Positions 22,334 to 33,503 of a DNA stretch of 64,000 nucleotides are shown here, one piece after another (within the stretch, counting starts at the first letter, position 1; each line of letters begins with the position of its first letter). A program made the position numbers and the translations under genes. Source of the DNA: Dendrolimus kikuchii (lineage: Eukaryota > Arthropoda > Insecta > Lepidoptera > Lasiocampidae). A model generated the notes under the pieces. The model saw only the letters and a program-made list of their open reading frames with translations. It was not told the origin of the DNA and searched no databases. The DNA lies in contig CM034389.1 of assembly GCA_019925095.2 (NCBI GenBank), positions 25,780,935 through 25,844,934 on the forward strand, in the 5' to 3' direction.

Positions 22334-22754
22334 GTTAGGTTCCGTTTACCGCGGGGGGCCTTTAGCTTGCTAGGAGAGCAAAGGACCTTCTACCCCCGCA
22401 CAACGAAGTGGGGTGTGTTCTCCCAGGGCACACTCCAGGCACTTTATTGCGCTGGATCGGCTGGGCGTAACTATGTTCTAAATCTCAGCCTTTCCAACAC
22501 ATACAAAGCGCAGGGTCGTCAGGGAGGAGGGGGTTTTTAGTGGGTATTGGGGTTGCTCGCCCGTGCAGCAACGCTCGGAGTCTTCCACACTATTCTGTGA
22601 CGTCGATCGCGGACGGAGCGCTGCCAAGAGCATACTATTGCTGCAGTGTTATCGCCCCCGACCGACGCGTGTCGTTCCCCTAGCAATGACCCAGTTTGTG
22701 CGTGTATTGAAGCGAAGTTGTTTCAGGCGAAATGTTAGGAAATATAACAAAAAA
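22334..22754 (+). other. 3' UTR of the R1-clade element
   Basis: Non-coding. 22531-22548 carries GGGTTTTTAGTGGGTATT, a motif shared with the 3' UTRs of the shorter relatives at 28827-29095, 29703-31262 and 51975-52855. TATTGCGCTGGATCGGC at about 22446 is also shared with the 51975-52855 copy. The likely end is the A-run before TGAGATCAG. Confidence 0.65.
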
Positions 22755-22804
22755 TGAGATCAGTGTGGCAGCGTCGGTGGAACAAATCAGGCATTTTTTT
22801 TTTT

Positions 22805-23506
22805 ATAAATCTTTATTTAAATACTGAAAGATAACTTAATTATTAAAATAAATTAGTTACGAATCCTGTACTCAAATACATTTGTAACATTGAAACTATG
22901 TGACTAGTAACATAAATAAATAGAATGACATAAATTCGAAAATTCATAGCCTTATAATTTAGATCTGAGGTCTTTGAAATAAAAATTCTTTAAGTTGGCC
23001 ATTTGTCAAGCTACAGATAAAGAATGGTTTTCTAGAGGTGACCAACGCCTATAGTTTATGGTCACTTCTACGTAACTCTGAAAAAGATTTTAATCGAGTA
23101 CATCATATCGCAAAGATTACTGAATCGATCCTTTTCAAATATTTTTTTGATAAAAGTACATTTTTATTATTTTGAATTACATATATGTTATGCCCTTTAT
23201 GTGGCCTCACCAGACGCAGTAGTTTGTGAGAACATGTATATGGCATAAATAGATAGATAGATGGACAGACATGATACATTTATAAAAGTTCTGTTTTTGT
23301 TAATATGTTTATGGAATGATAAAAATTACATTTCAGAGAATGTTTCCCAGTAATTAACTGTATTTTATTAAGTTGCCTCTTGTTGATTTTATAAAAAGTA
23401 CTAGGCTTAAAGGACCTCGGATCTAAATACCTATCACTTGAAAAACAGTAATACAAAAGTTCTATTCTAAAAATAGTTACACTGGCACTTATTTATTGAG
23501 AGACCG
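22805..23506 (-). other. Probable 3' UTR of the LRR membrane-protein gene
   Basis: On the minus strand this AT-rich stretch follows the LRR stop codon. AATAAA (plus coordinates 22812-22817) is followed by GATTTAT and then 11 A's (T-run 22794-22804), which would fit a polyadenylation site at a genomic A-run. An earlier AATAAA lies only about 11 nt past the stop and is less likely to be used. No coding sequence was seen. Confidence 0.45.
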
Positions 23507-26500
23507 CTATCTTGCTTTTCTGATAGTTTCTGTGTTTAGATCATCTGTGTTGTATCTTCGAAACAGCCTTACTGTCATCAAAAGTGTAGCAAAACCTAAT
23601 ACTAATGCCAAAAATGCTAAAACTACTACGCCTGTTGATACGTGGTTGCTGTTATTGAAATCAAAGAATTCTGCAACTAATGCCACAGGTCTAAGAATTT
23701 TTACAACTGGTTCGCAGCCTGATTCCCGCACGTATTTCGCCCAAGTCCTATTAGCAAATGTTAATTCTCTTGGCTTGACGAATGGTCGTCTTCCAGGCAC
23801 AGTTTTGTTGATTGTTAATGACATATTCCTTAGCTGCGTCTCATTATAATGACAATATAGATGCTTCTTCTTCTTGTTCCCTTTCAGGACAATGTCTTTT
23901 TCTGCACTCTTTGCACCAATCAGAACATCTAGATTTCCTTTGACCATATTGGCCCAGTCCCACATTTCAGCGATCTTACAATCACAAATGAAAGGATTGC
24001 CTAATAAATTCAAAGAATGTAATTTTGGATTGTTAGAGAACTGTTGTGGATCAATAGTGGTGAGATTGTTGTTACTTAAATTTATCATTTCCAATTGCTG
24101 TAAACGCTCGAGGAAGGCTAAGCTTCCATCTGCAGATCTTAACCGATTTCCGGACAAATTTAGTTCTGTTATGTTGACAGTGTTTTTGAAAGCATCTGCG
24201 TTCAACGATGTTATGTTACAGTTGCTTAAATCAAGCATAGAAACTTGTGACAACTGTTTTGGAAACAGTGGTCCGGCGGGTGGAATCACTAGCGGATTTC
24301 CACCAAGTCTGATTTGTCTTAAATCCATGTAAGTTAAATTTTTGAAGAATGCATTCGCGTTCAAAGGTCTCTTCAAACCGCAAAATTCTAATTCTAGTGT
24401 TGTTAATTGAGTCAGATTACCAAAAAGTCCAGCTTCTAGAGATAATAGATCATTACCAGACAGCACTAATTTTTTCATTGATGTCATTTTGGCGAACGAA
24501 TCGGGACCTATATATGACAAGTTACTGTAGCCCATATTTAAATACTCCAAATTTTCAAGGGGGGCTAATAACCTAGTAAATACGTTTACGAGTGGGTTGT
24601 GTGAAATGTCCAGCTCTTGAAGGTTGTCGAATACATTAAATGTATCTGGAAGGTTTCTTAATCCACAGTTGCTCAAGAATAATCGTTCAAGTTTGGGTAA
24701 TGGCGCTAGTGCTTCTTTGAGGTCTGGTGCAAAAAGAGGGTTACCAGACAAGTAAAGACTTTTTAACCTCGTCGCATTAGCAAAAGCTTCACCAGATATC
24801 GGTCCTTGTATTTTGCAATTAGAAAGATCCAGCAATTCTAGGTGATTTAAACTGTTGCCCAATGTGGCTGCGACGTCTAAGTCACGTAATTCATTGTCTG
24901 CTAAAATTAGCGTGACTAAATTGGTACAATTCGAGAACGTGTCCTCGGATAGATAAGTAAGCCCTGACTTCCTGAGGTTCAAATATTCTAGCCTCACTAA
25001 TTTGCCGAGAACCTCCGGCCAATCAGTGTTCGTTAGATAATTCCCAGCCACTTCTAAATTCTTCAAGTTGACAAGAGACGCAAAAACTGTGTCTGAGATC
25101 GTTATTAATTTACAGTCATTTAATTTTAATGTTTCTAAACTTGTCAACACATCAAATACTCCAGAATCGATTGTTTTTAACGGGTTATTTGAAATATCGA
25201 CTGTTGTTAGAGTTGTTAGGTTGTCAAAGAATTGTGAATTGATAAGAGACAGATTACAATTGCTGATGTCAAGGTACTGAAGAGTCGCCGAGATCAGGAA
25301 TGGGCCTTCGACATCCGTTATAGGATTATCCTGTAACTCCACGTTTAGGAGGCCACGCGAGTCCCTGAAATAAACATAAAACTATATTTTAGGAATGTAA
25401 AATTTTACAACATAAATAAATGCTAATTAGCTTACATATTCCATTGTATAATCATAAGTTACAGAATTATTAGTGGTAGGATAGACAATCTGGGGCTGAT
25501 TCCAATGACACTTAAACCAGAGTAAATGAAATCAAGTTTGTTAATGAAATTTATTCTACTAAGAATCAAATACGCAGCCACAGCGTGTTGGTGACTAGGC
25601 TGACCAATATTACACTACCTACATATTTTTGGTTATTGAATTAGCGATATAGTCGATGAAATAGGAATATGGCGACCTATACAGTTCTGTAACAAACATC
25701 AAAAGGGTCCCGGCTTTTACGTTATGAGCGTAAACATTGTTAACGTCTACAAGGTAGGTAGCGAATTCAATTTGCATTCGTTGTGTGTCCATTATCTAAT
25801 ATCGGCACCATTGGTCGGTGGCAATTTGCCTCGTTTCTGGTTGCCTTGCCATTATAACAAGTTCGCAGGCAATTGAACAATTTTTTCATCAACCATTGTA
25901 CCAAGTCTGAATGTCAGTTTTGTCAGGCAAACAATGCATGCTCGTGAGAATTTTTTTAACGTGGATAAACAAACGATAACATCGAATTATATTGAGTCTT
26001 TGTTTTATTATTGCGAAAGGTGTAAGGATAACTAACAGGATACAACTATCTACTATAAAGATTTATATTAAACAAATAGAAATAAGTGATGCTGAAGCTT
26101 ATCGGCTGTGATCAACACCTATCAAATCATTTCAAAGAATAAAAGTCTATCTATATTACCAAAGGACTGTATGTAGTAGTTATGTATTCTGGACAACGCG
26201 TAAATGTTAAAAATCCATGATACTATAGTGCCTGTACTTATTTGCAATCAGTGTCACTTATAGTAATATGGTTGGTACTGCCATGTAAACCTCCTTTCGA
26301 CCTATTCATACTTTTCTTCGACACATTTAAATTCTCACTTCAAATCTGACGGCGCGTTCCCCTTTCGCACGTCACGTCAATCAGTCATTATCATAAAATA
26401 AAATAAAATAAATTAAATAGCTCCGCAAATGTAAATATATAATAATTAATTAGTAAAGTAAAAAAGTAATAATTAATTACTACATGGACAATATAAATAA

Positions 26501-28293
26501 AAAATAACATATAATATACTTGCATCACCTTATAAATTAATACATAAAAAAAAACAATACTCCTAAGTTTAAACATACAAGTGCAAAGGTAAAGAGTGAA
26601 GTATACTGAGAAGAAGAGCAGCTGTGTTTCATGTCCATTTATCAGGTGAGTGCGTGCTAATCCTCCGATTCCCATTCAAAATTGTCCCACACTCCTATTT
26701 TCATACTTTGACACAGTTCGCCTAACGCTAAATCCAGCGCCGCCGCACCAATGGTATTTATAATTTTAGTGAAGCGAACAATGAGGAAGAACAGGCTTAG
26801 GATGTGTTTAAAATTAAGGCAGCGCTTTGTCTAGCAGAAAATTGCTGAAGTTAATTATTATGCAGTCTATTGATATGTCAGAATGTCGTTTATACTGTAT
26901 CTAGGTACCTATTACACAGCGGCATAACAATGTGGATTTAATAGTGTAGATACGAGCATTAATGTTATTTTAACAAAAGGCAAACCTTCAGATCAAAATA
27001 ATGAATGCTCATTGTCGTGATCCTACTCACAATATACACAATTATGCCGTTTTACCTGTGCAATGTATACTTTTAAACAGTTGATACTAATAATTATACA
27101 AAGCATTAAATTATTTGCTTAGTTGAATACAAGTTAAATTTCCCAAACTAGGGATAGAAAAGTACAAAATAATATTCATCCTTAAATATAAATATTTAAT
27201 GTTTCTCATTTTTCGCAGGTTTTTAAATTAATAGGTTTTTGCGTATTCCTCTCATTTTATTGGATTCGACTTTATATTGTTGGTCCGAAGACCTTACAAC
27301 TTTACCGGGGTTCTTGGGGCGAGTGCCTTCGCGAAGCGGGGGTCAGTGGGGGAACTCAATACTTATACCTAATTTTTTTTAAATTTTTTTTTATTGCAGG
27401 AGATCAGCAGACAGGCAGACGGCCCACTTGATGGAAAGCGGTTACCATCGCCTATGGACATTTGCAACACCAAAGTTGCTACAAATGCGCTGCTGCTCTC
27501 TTAAGGGAGATAGGAACCTGGTCACTAATGCCGGAATACAACTCAAGGTTGTTACGGCAACATACTTTAGACTAGGGGTGTTAGCCATCCAGTCGGGCAA
27601 ATGCCCTACCACCTAGCTGTGGATTGTTAAGTCGCCTCTTACGACAGGCCGCCCCCGGCCGCAGGAAATTGTATTCTTTCTCCGTTCCTGCACGGATAAA
27701 AATTCATGTTTGAATAGTTACGACGACAATAAATCAATCATTGAAGCTAACCACCACTGAATTCTGTCTTCAAATTGTAGTTGGCGCTAAATCGCCTTTA
27801 AAAAAGTTAAAAAACGAGCGGCGTATGAATTTACCCCATTGACGATCTTACAGACCTTGATTATATTACTTATCTATATTTAAATTAATATAAGATGCTC
27901 TTATACTTACAGAAAAGCTTCAGGATCAACGTAGCTAATATTGTTTCCAGATAGATCCACGTCTATCAGATACTCCAGACCTTTGAACGCCTCTCTTTCT
28001 AACCTCGTCAACCTATTATTCGCAACCTGCAATCTTCTCATCTTTATATCGCTTGGAAATGTCTTCAGGGCCGTGATGTTGTTTCCATTCAAGTCCAATA
28101 TGTACACACTCAAGCTCAGTTCATCGTAAGGGACTTCAGTCAGGTTTGTCTCCGAGCAGTCCGTTACCCAATTGATTCTAAAGTAATGGCAGTCGCATTC
28201 ATCGGGGCATTCTAGTTCGAAACTGTCGCCATTGAACCCATAGGTCAAACCTGTTGCGATTAGATAGAATACTAATGTAGTCAGAACAGCCAT
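23507..28293 (-). CDS. Leucine-rich-repeat single-pass membrane protein (two coding exons)
   Basis: Exon 1 of the CDS is 28293-27911 (donor GTAAGTATAA) and exon 2 is 25364-23507 (acceptor TTTATTTCAG). Two bases of a Leu codon lie in exon 1 and one in exon 2, giving 746 aa without a break. Order: signal peptide (about 1-20), LRR N-terminal cysteine cap (CPDECDCHYF), about 21 leucine-rich repeats of about 24 residues, LRR C-terminal cap (NPFICDCKIAEMWDW), a juxtamembrane stretch, one membrane helix (VVVLAFLALVLGFATLLMTV) and a short basic tail with no recognised signalling domain. It is a cell-surface protein; adhesion or ligand recognition is inferred from the family. It lacks a TIR domain, so it is not a Toll receptor. 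The closest named gene cannot be fixed here. Confidence 0.88.
25440..25620 (-). repeat. Degenerate family B SINE
   Basis: Retains CAATCTGGGGCTGATTCCAA, a CCAGAGTAAATGAAA-type segment, GAATCAAATACGCAGCCACA and GACTAGGCTGACCAA in the order of the 10530 copy, with many changes. Confidence 0.45.
27385..27699 (-). repeat. Family A interspersed repeat in LRR intron
   Basis: Near full length, reverse orientation. T-run and TTATTGCAGGAGATCAGCAG at the left, CTTTCTCCGTTCCTGCACGG at the right. Confidence 0.85.
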
Positions 28294-28340
28294 TGTTGAA
28301 ATATATCACACACTCTTCAATAAGTTGTGGCCATCACCTG
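28294..28340 (-). other. 5' UTR segment with upstream splice acceptor (LRR gene)
   Basis: On the minus strand ATCATTTCAG precedes 28337, leaving 44 nt before the LRR start codon; this looks like a 3' splice site, so a further non-coding exon probably lies at higher coordinates. The segment also contains a 5-codon upstream frame (ATGGCCACAACTTATTGA). If this is right, the Tigger-like MITE and the two LINE fragments to the right sit in a 5' intron. Confidence 0.5.
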
Positions 28341-28419
28341 AAATGATAGAATATTTGATTTAGAATTATTTGTCATTTATTATCCTACAACTACACCACT
28401 AACAATGTATAAGTAGGTA

Positions 28420-28769
28420 TAGTAGAACCTCTTTAAGTCGAACCTCGATAAATCGAAAACCTCCCAAACTTGAAAAAAATTCTGTTCCCTTCCTTTTAAC
28501 CCCCAAAACCTGCGTTGCTCGAAATGTGAACCCTCTATAAGTCGAAATAATTAGTGAGTCCGTGTAAGCAAAATCAGTACTTATTTTCCCTCTATAACTC
28601 GAAAAAATAAATTGGATCTCTGTATCTCAAACATTTGCTATGTTTGAGATACGGAGGTCTATGTTTCCTTACAAAATTCGCTTAAGTCGAAATCCTCCAC
28701 AAGTCGAAAATTCTACAACTTGAATTTTTTGTCGTCTCCCTATAAGTTCCACTTAAAGAGGTTCGGCTG
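28420..28769. mobile_element. Tigger/pogo-like MITE
   Basis: 350 bp with terminal inverted repeats (left TAGTAGAACCTCTTTAAGTC; right, read inverted, CAGCCGAACCTCTTTAAGTG) flanked by TA on both sides (28418-28419 and 28770-28771). Internal copies of AAGTCGAAA and a small palindrome around ATCTCAAACATTTGC. The terminal sequence resembles pogo/Tigger-type elements. No transposase. Confidence 0.75.
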
Positions 28770-28826
28770 TATTTATATTTTGCGCATATAAAGAATTAAA
28801 AGTTGCATTGGGTTATTGGAGTATAC

Positions 28827-29095
28827 GGCCTTGCGAGGCCCACGCCTGCCAGGGCTGCGGAGAGGCTAGGTCATATACCCGTAGCCCTGGCATAAGGCGA
28901 AGGACGGAACACCCAGGGGTTTTAGTGGGTATCCCTAACTGGGGAGTGGCAATAGCATGGCACCAGTTCTGACTGGGCATGCTAGTGCCACCCCCAATCT
29001 GGCGAATCCCACACTAGGTCGCGAATTATCCCCCCAAGGTTCTGCCCTTGTCGCGGCTTAGTCCTCAATCGGATTTCCCCTGGACAAAAAAAAAA
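28827..29095 (+). mobile_element. 5'-truncated R1-clade LINE (3' UTR only) with target duplication
   Basis: 269 bp ending in an A-run, flanked by the perfect 17-bp duplication GGGTTATTGGAGTATAC (28810-28826 and 29096-29112). The body appears identical to the 3' UTR of the reverse-oriented copy starting at 29703, so both derive from one recent source family. Confidence 0.9.
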
Positions 29096-29112
29096 GGGTT
29101 ATTGGAGTATAC

Positions 29113-29702
29113 AATGACATCTGGTTAAGATTATTTGTTTACAATGCGAGCAACATGTGTCATGTTTTAAGAATTGTTATTGTTTAGGTCCACAGTCTTA
29201 GAGCAGACTGTACCTGAAGTAGGTAAGGTAGGCTTCTATTTAGTAATAGATTAGTTTGTTATTAAAACAATGAACTTTACAGAATGTTTTACGACTAGTA
29301 TGTAGTGTAAGCAAATATACTCGCACCTTCGACTACATTGGACGTATAAAAAAGGCTAGTCTACTGAAAATAATTGAAATCAGGGAATCCTACAATGCTA
29401 ATATAAAGTTTCCGTAAAAACTCGAAATAACCAAGTTTAGATCATATTATTCGTCCAATTACCGGACGACTAGCAAGTTCCTAATGATTAATGCCGACTT
29501 TTTGGCAGGAATTTGAAGAGAAATAAACTCTGCAGTTTTTTTTATCCAAAAATGTATAATGATAGCTAAATGTGAAATAAAATTAGGGCTTCAAGTCTGT
29601 AACTTTGACAAAAAAAAAACAATGCCAGTACGAGTCAAGATCCATTTGGTTGACAGATGGTCAAATATACGTAGTCTCTAAAATTCATACTAAATCAGTC
29701 TC
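29113..29702. other. No gene seen between the inverted LINE copies
   Basis: AT-rich spacer of about 600 bp without coding signal. Confidence 0.5.
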
Positions 29703-31262
29703 TTTTTTTTTTTTTTTTTGTCCAGGGGAAATCCGATTGAGGACTAAGCCGCGACAAGGGCAGAACCTTGGGGGGATAATTCGCGACCTAGTGTGGGATT
29801 CGCCAGATTGGGGGTGGCACTAGCATGCCCAGTCAGAACTGGTGCCATGCTATTGCCACTCCCCAGTTAGGGATACCCACTAAAACCCCTGGGTGTTCCG
29901 TCCTTCGCCTTATGCCAGGGCTACGGGTATATGACCTAGCCTCTCCGCAGCCCTGGCAGGCGTGGGCCTCGCAAGGCCACTTCCACTGCAGGGGGACTTC
30001 CTTTAATCCCCCGGCATCCTCAAGCTCTATGTGCGTGGGGCGGTTTGTAACTCGCCCCACGGGAGGAGAGGTGAGCGCGCGCGGAACACTCGCGCTCTCA
30101 TCTCGACGACATGTGCGGGTGAGTGAGAACCCCTATACCCCAAGGGGCCCCACCCGCGCCGCCCGTTTACGGCGGCCGAAGGTCCGTGCTGGACCTTCGG
30201 CGTCGGCGCGTCCTCCTTTGGCGGGAGCGAAGCCGTGACGTGCGCTCACGCTCCCGCTCCGCCTCCTCCTTCGCAAGCATAACGTGCTCGCAGAAGGAGG
30301 AGACGGCGGTCCATCCAGTGTTGCTCCCGACCATGGTGCGTACCACGGCCGGGAGCGAAAGGTCAAGTCCGGTTACGGCGACGAGGTCTCGGCGCTGCTC
30401 TGCCCAGGCTGGACACTCCTGGAGTGTGTGCAGCGCCGTATCCTCGTCGCCGGTGTCACAATGATGGCACCCTGACGTCGCCTCGCGGCCAATGCGACAC
30501 AGGTACCTCCCAAAGCATCCATGCCCAGAGAGGACCTGCGTCAGCCTAAACGTCAGGGTGCCATGTTTACATCTGAGCCAGAGCTGCAGGACGGGTCTCA
30601 CCGCATCAATGGTGGTGAGACCCGCGCTGGGGTGTCGTAGGCGGTCCTCCCATACCACCATGGCGACGTCGCGAAGCTGCGACCGGCACGCCTCGGTTTC
30701 CTGAGGGGCCGGTCTCGTCCCCCTCGCCAGGGCCTCTTTACGCCACTGGAATAGTGACGCTAGGACCCTGGCCTCGAGGTCCCATGGTGGGGATCCGGCG
30801 AGTAGCGAGGCCGCTTCGAAGGACACCGTACGGTATCCTCGTATCGTCCTGACGGCCAGCACTCGCTGCGCCTGTCGTAACAGCGCGGCATTGCGGGCCG
30901 TCAGGCGGTCGGACCAAATTGGGGCCCCGTATAGGGCCATCGACCGTACGATGCCTTCGAAGAGTTTTCGGCACGAGGCTTCGGGCCCCCCGATATTGGG
31001 CAAGAGGCGAGACAGCGCTCCTGCCGCCGTCTTGAGTCTGGGGGCCAATTGCCGAAAGTGTGCCGAAAAGTCCCATCGGCTGTCGAGGACCAATCCTAGG
31101 TACTTCATGGTTCCCCCGACGCCGATGCGGACGCCTCCAACTACGATAGCGCTGTCCGGAGGTGGGCGATTTCGAGGACCATGAAATATCACGGCCTCGG
31201 TCTTCGGAAGCGCCACCTCCAGACCAAGTCGCCGGATCCTACCTACAATTTGTGACACTTGC
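29703..31262 (-). mobile_element. 5'-truncated R1-clade LINE
   Basis: The minus-strand A-tail is the T-run 29703-29719. It is followed by the 3' UTR (to 30166) and the C-terminal part of ORF2. The 5' end is cut inside the RT and abuts a family B SINE fragment at about 31263. No target duplication was found. The family differs from the full-length element at 15470-22754 but is clearly related. Confidence 0.85.
30167..31262 (-). pseudogene. ORF2 C-terminal fragment of an R1-clade LINE
   Basis: About 363 codons remain open from SQIVGRIRRLGLEVALPKTE to the stop. The part kept is the post-catalytic RT region (KTEAVIFHG, MKYLGLVLDSRW), the thumb/connector with ALYGAPIW and VLAVRTIRGYRTVS, and the terminal C-x2-C-type motif (CHHCDTGDEDTALHTLQEC). 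The endonuclease and the catalytic FADD part are missing, so it is non-functional although undamaged where present. It aligns throughout with the same region of the 19157-22333 protein. Confidence 0.85.
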
Positions 31263-31425
31263 CGATCTATCCTACTGCAACACAGAGGCTCCGGGTTCGA
31301 TTCTTGATATGGTAAATTTCGGAAACGAATTTTCTCCGTTATTTACTATGGTCTGGGTGTCTGGGATCGGCCCCAGAGTAGTCCGTTGTATATTACCCAT
31401 AATACAAGCGTAACTTGCTTAACTT
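31263..31425 (+). repeat. Family B SINE, 5'-truncated
   Basis: Starts within the tRNA-like head (CTACTGCAACACAGAGGCTC), keeps the B box GGGTTCGATTC and the body CTGGGATCGGCCCCAGAGTA, and ends near CAAGCGTAACTTGCTTAACT. Confidence 0.75.
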
Positions 31426-31447
31426 GGAGATATATAGGTACAACAGT

Positions 31448-31642
31448 GTGTCTGTCTGCCGGTTATTTATTAACAAGGGACTGAAATCTAGCCACTGATG
31501 CCACACAACTCATAGTAGGTATGGTGGCATGCTCTATAACAGGGGTGGCGGCTGGATGGCTACCACCCCTGGTAGGTAGTTTTGTTGGCTCTTATGACAG
31601 GCCGCCCAGACGTAGGAATTAATATTCTTCTCCTGATACAAT
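31448..31642 (-). repeat. Degenerate family A repeat
   Basis: Retains GGGACTGAAATCTAGCCACT, CAGGGGTGG, GGCTACCACCCCTGG, CTTATGACAGGCCGCC and TATTCTTCTCC in family A reverse order, with deletions. Confidence 0.6.
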
Positions 31643-32413
31643 AGTTAGAAAAGTCTTTTGTTTGGCGTCAGTCCTAAACGTACTGAATTTGAGGGTTGTG
31701 CTTCAAGATTTTTTTTAAACTTGAATACCTATTCATGGACGTTTAGGTAAAACTGGCTAAATACAAATAGTGCAAAGCAATATTCAAAAAGAAGAAGAAT
31801 GTTTAGAGCCAGTACTTATTGTTTATAATTAGAGCTTACTTCTACAATTATGTGTCGCATACTCAACGCTTTATTTGACCAGAGAACAAAATCGCATATT
31901 AATCGTGGCAAATAACCTAATGCTTTCGTTTTATGACATTGACAGTTAAGCTACTTCCCCAGCGAGCTCATAAGTTCATAACTCATAACATAATCTAGAT
32001 TAATGTGATTGTTATCGACGTGTTGTGTTACGTTAGTACCATTCAGGCTATCCCATAATCCTGTAATAAAAGCAATACTTTCAGTTCTCTCTTTGAGATA
32101 TTAATTATGATACAATATTAAAAGGGCTATATGATAAATAAGATTGTTGTGAAATAACTACAGTTAACAATATAAAAGTCGTGGTTACAGTTATTAGCGA
32201 AACATCTGATTATACAAGTATTTAATAAAAGCTAGTGGTCGCCCGTGGTCGAAATTCGATCATAATATTTAATTTTACTTATAAGTTTGAACATTATTAA
32301 GGTTCTGGGGCCCTTCGTATACAATAAGCTTCCGAGGTCCCTTAGAAAGCTGCCATGTACACTATTTAAAAATAAATAAATTTGCTATTGACCACTAAAT
32401 GTTATCATAATAT
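31643..32413. other. No gene seen
   Basis: AT-rich intergenic; no domain or shared repeat seen except a short AGTGGTCG(C/T) motif at about 32232 that also occurs near 8611. Confidence 0.45.
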
Positions 32414-32420
32414 AAACATG

Positions 32421-32741
32421 TTTTTTTTTTATTTTTATTGCAGGAGATCAGCAGACAGGCAGACGGCCCACTTGATGGAAAGCGGTTACCATCGCCTATG
32501 GACATTTGCAACAGCAAAGTTGCTACAAATGCGCTGCTGCTCTCTTAAGGTAAACTGGAACCTGGTCACTAATGCCGGAACACAACTCAAGGTTGTTATG
32601 GTGACATACTTTAGACCAGGGGTGGTAGCTATCTAGTCGGGCAAATGCCCTACTACGTGGCTGTGGGTTGTTAAGTCGCCTCTTACGACAGACCGCCCGG
32701 CCGCAAGAAATTGTATTCTTTCTCCGTTCCTGCACGGATAA
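32421..32741 (-). repeat. Family A repeat with short target duplication
   Basis: Full-length reverse copy. AAACATG occurs at both flanks (32414-32420 and 32742-32748), the clearest target duplication for this family in the window. Together with the A-rich 3' tail it supports insertion by retroposition. Confidence 0.8.
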
Positions 32742-33021
32742 AAACATGTTTATGGACGATAAAAGAATATGAACTGACATAAATATATTTGACATGCTGT
32801 AATGGTAGACATTTTATTATTTAGATTAATTATAGATTATTATTATTAATTTTTAATTTTAAATGTATCGATTAATTGATTTATTGCAAAAAAATGTTTA
32901 AATCAATATTGTAATGTTAATTTTGCACGCCCAATTATGGGCCGAATGCATTGATACTGTAAAAACCGTAACAAATTTGTACATGCATTACGCAATAAAT
33001 ATATATTCTATTATATTCTCT

Positions 33022-33232
33022 TGTCAAAGACTATATTTCTATAATCACAGATTTCGCCAAGGCTAGACTGTTAATTTGACTTTAACAATAAACAAGAGTA
33101 TATATGTGTGTGTGTCAAATACATGGTAGTGTGTGTAATGTTATTTTTATTGATTTAATGTATTTTTTATGCATAATTAAAAAAAACAATTAGCATTCTG
33201 CACTTCTTCTCTTTATAAACTAGGTATAAGTA
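33022..33232 (+). repeat. Direct repeat shared with 8648-8850
   Basis: Second copy of the TGTCAAAGACTATA ... CTTCTTCTCT segment, without the attached ACCGGT module. Confidence 0.7.
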
Positions 33233-33503
33233 ACAGTGTGCGAAATTTCATACTCCTCCGTCCGCACAATTTTTGTAAAAAGGGGTACAAAGTGTTGCTG
33301 TGTTTTTGCTTCACGTATTAATATATAGATACAATTAAAACCTAATAATGAACAATTTATAAATATGTGATTGTAGACTGTGTAACAAATCTCTGCCAGA
33401 GGGAAGCGTGCTCAGAAGGCTGGCTACGTAGTGTTACATTCTCTTTGATTGGCTACATTGCCATGCGGTATGATAATACTGATTCCATGGGCGGAGTTAA
33501 TAT

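Larger units (their letters stand above)
15470..22754 (+). mobile_element. Full-length R1-clade non-LTR retrotransposon
   Basis: A GC-rich block with two long overlapping reading frames stands in AT-rich surroundings. ORF1 is gag-like with C-terminal zinc knuckles, and ORF2 has an AP-type endonuclease, an RT and a terminal CCHC, the R1-clade layout. The 5' boundary is uncertain (between about 15470 and 15600). The 3' boundary is placed at the A-run near 22748-22754. No clear target-site duplication was found. Neither TTAGG telomeric repeats nor rRNA genes flank it, so a site-specific insertion is not supported here. Confidence 0.85.
25365..27910 (-). other. Intron of the LRR gene
   Basis: 2546 bp, GT-AG. 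It holds a degenerate family B SINE (about 25440-25620) and a family A repeat (27385-27699). Otherwise it is AT-rich without coding signal. Confidence 0.75.

Noticed and set aside
15470..22754. Possible site-specific insertion (telomeric or rDNA) of the R1-clade element
   Set aside because: No TTAGG repeats, rRNA sequence or other R1-type target flanks the element.
23507..25342. Toll-like receptor
   Set aside because: There is no intracellular TIR domain; the cytoplasmic tail is short.
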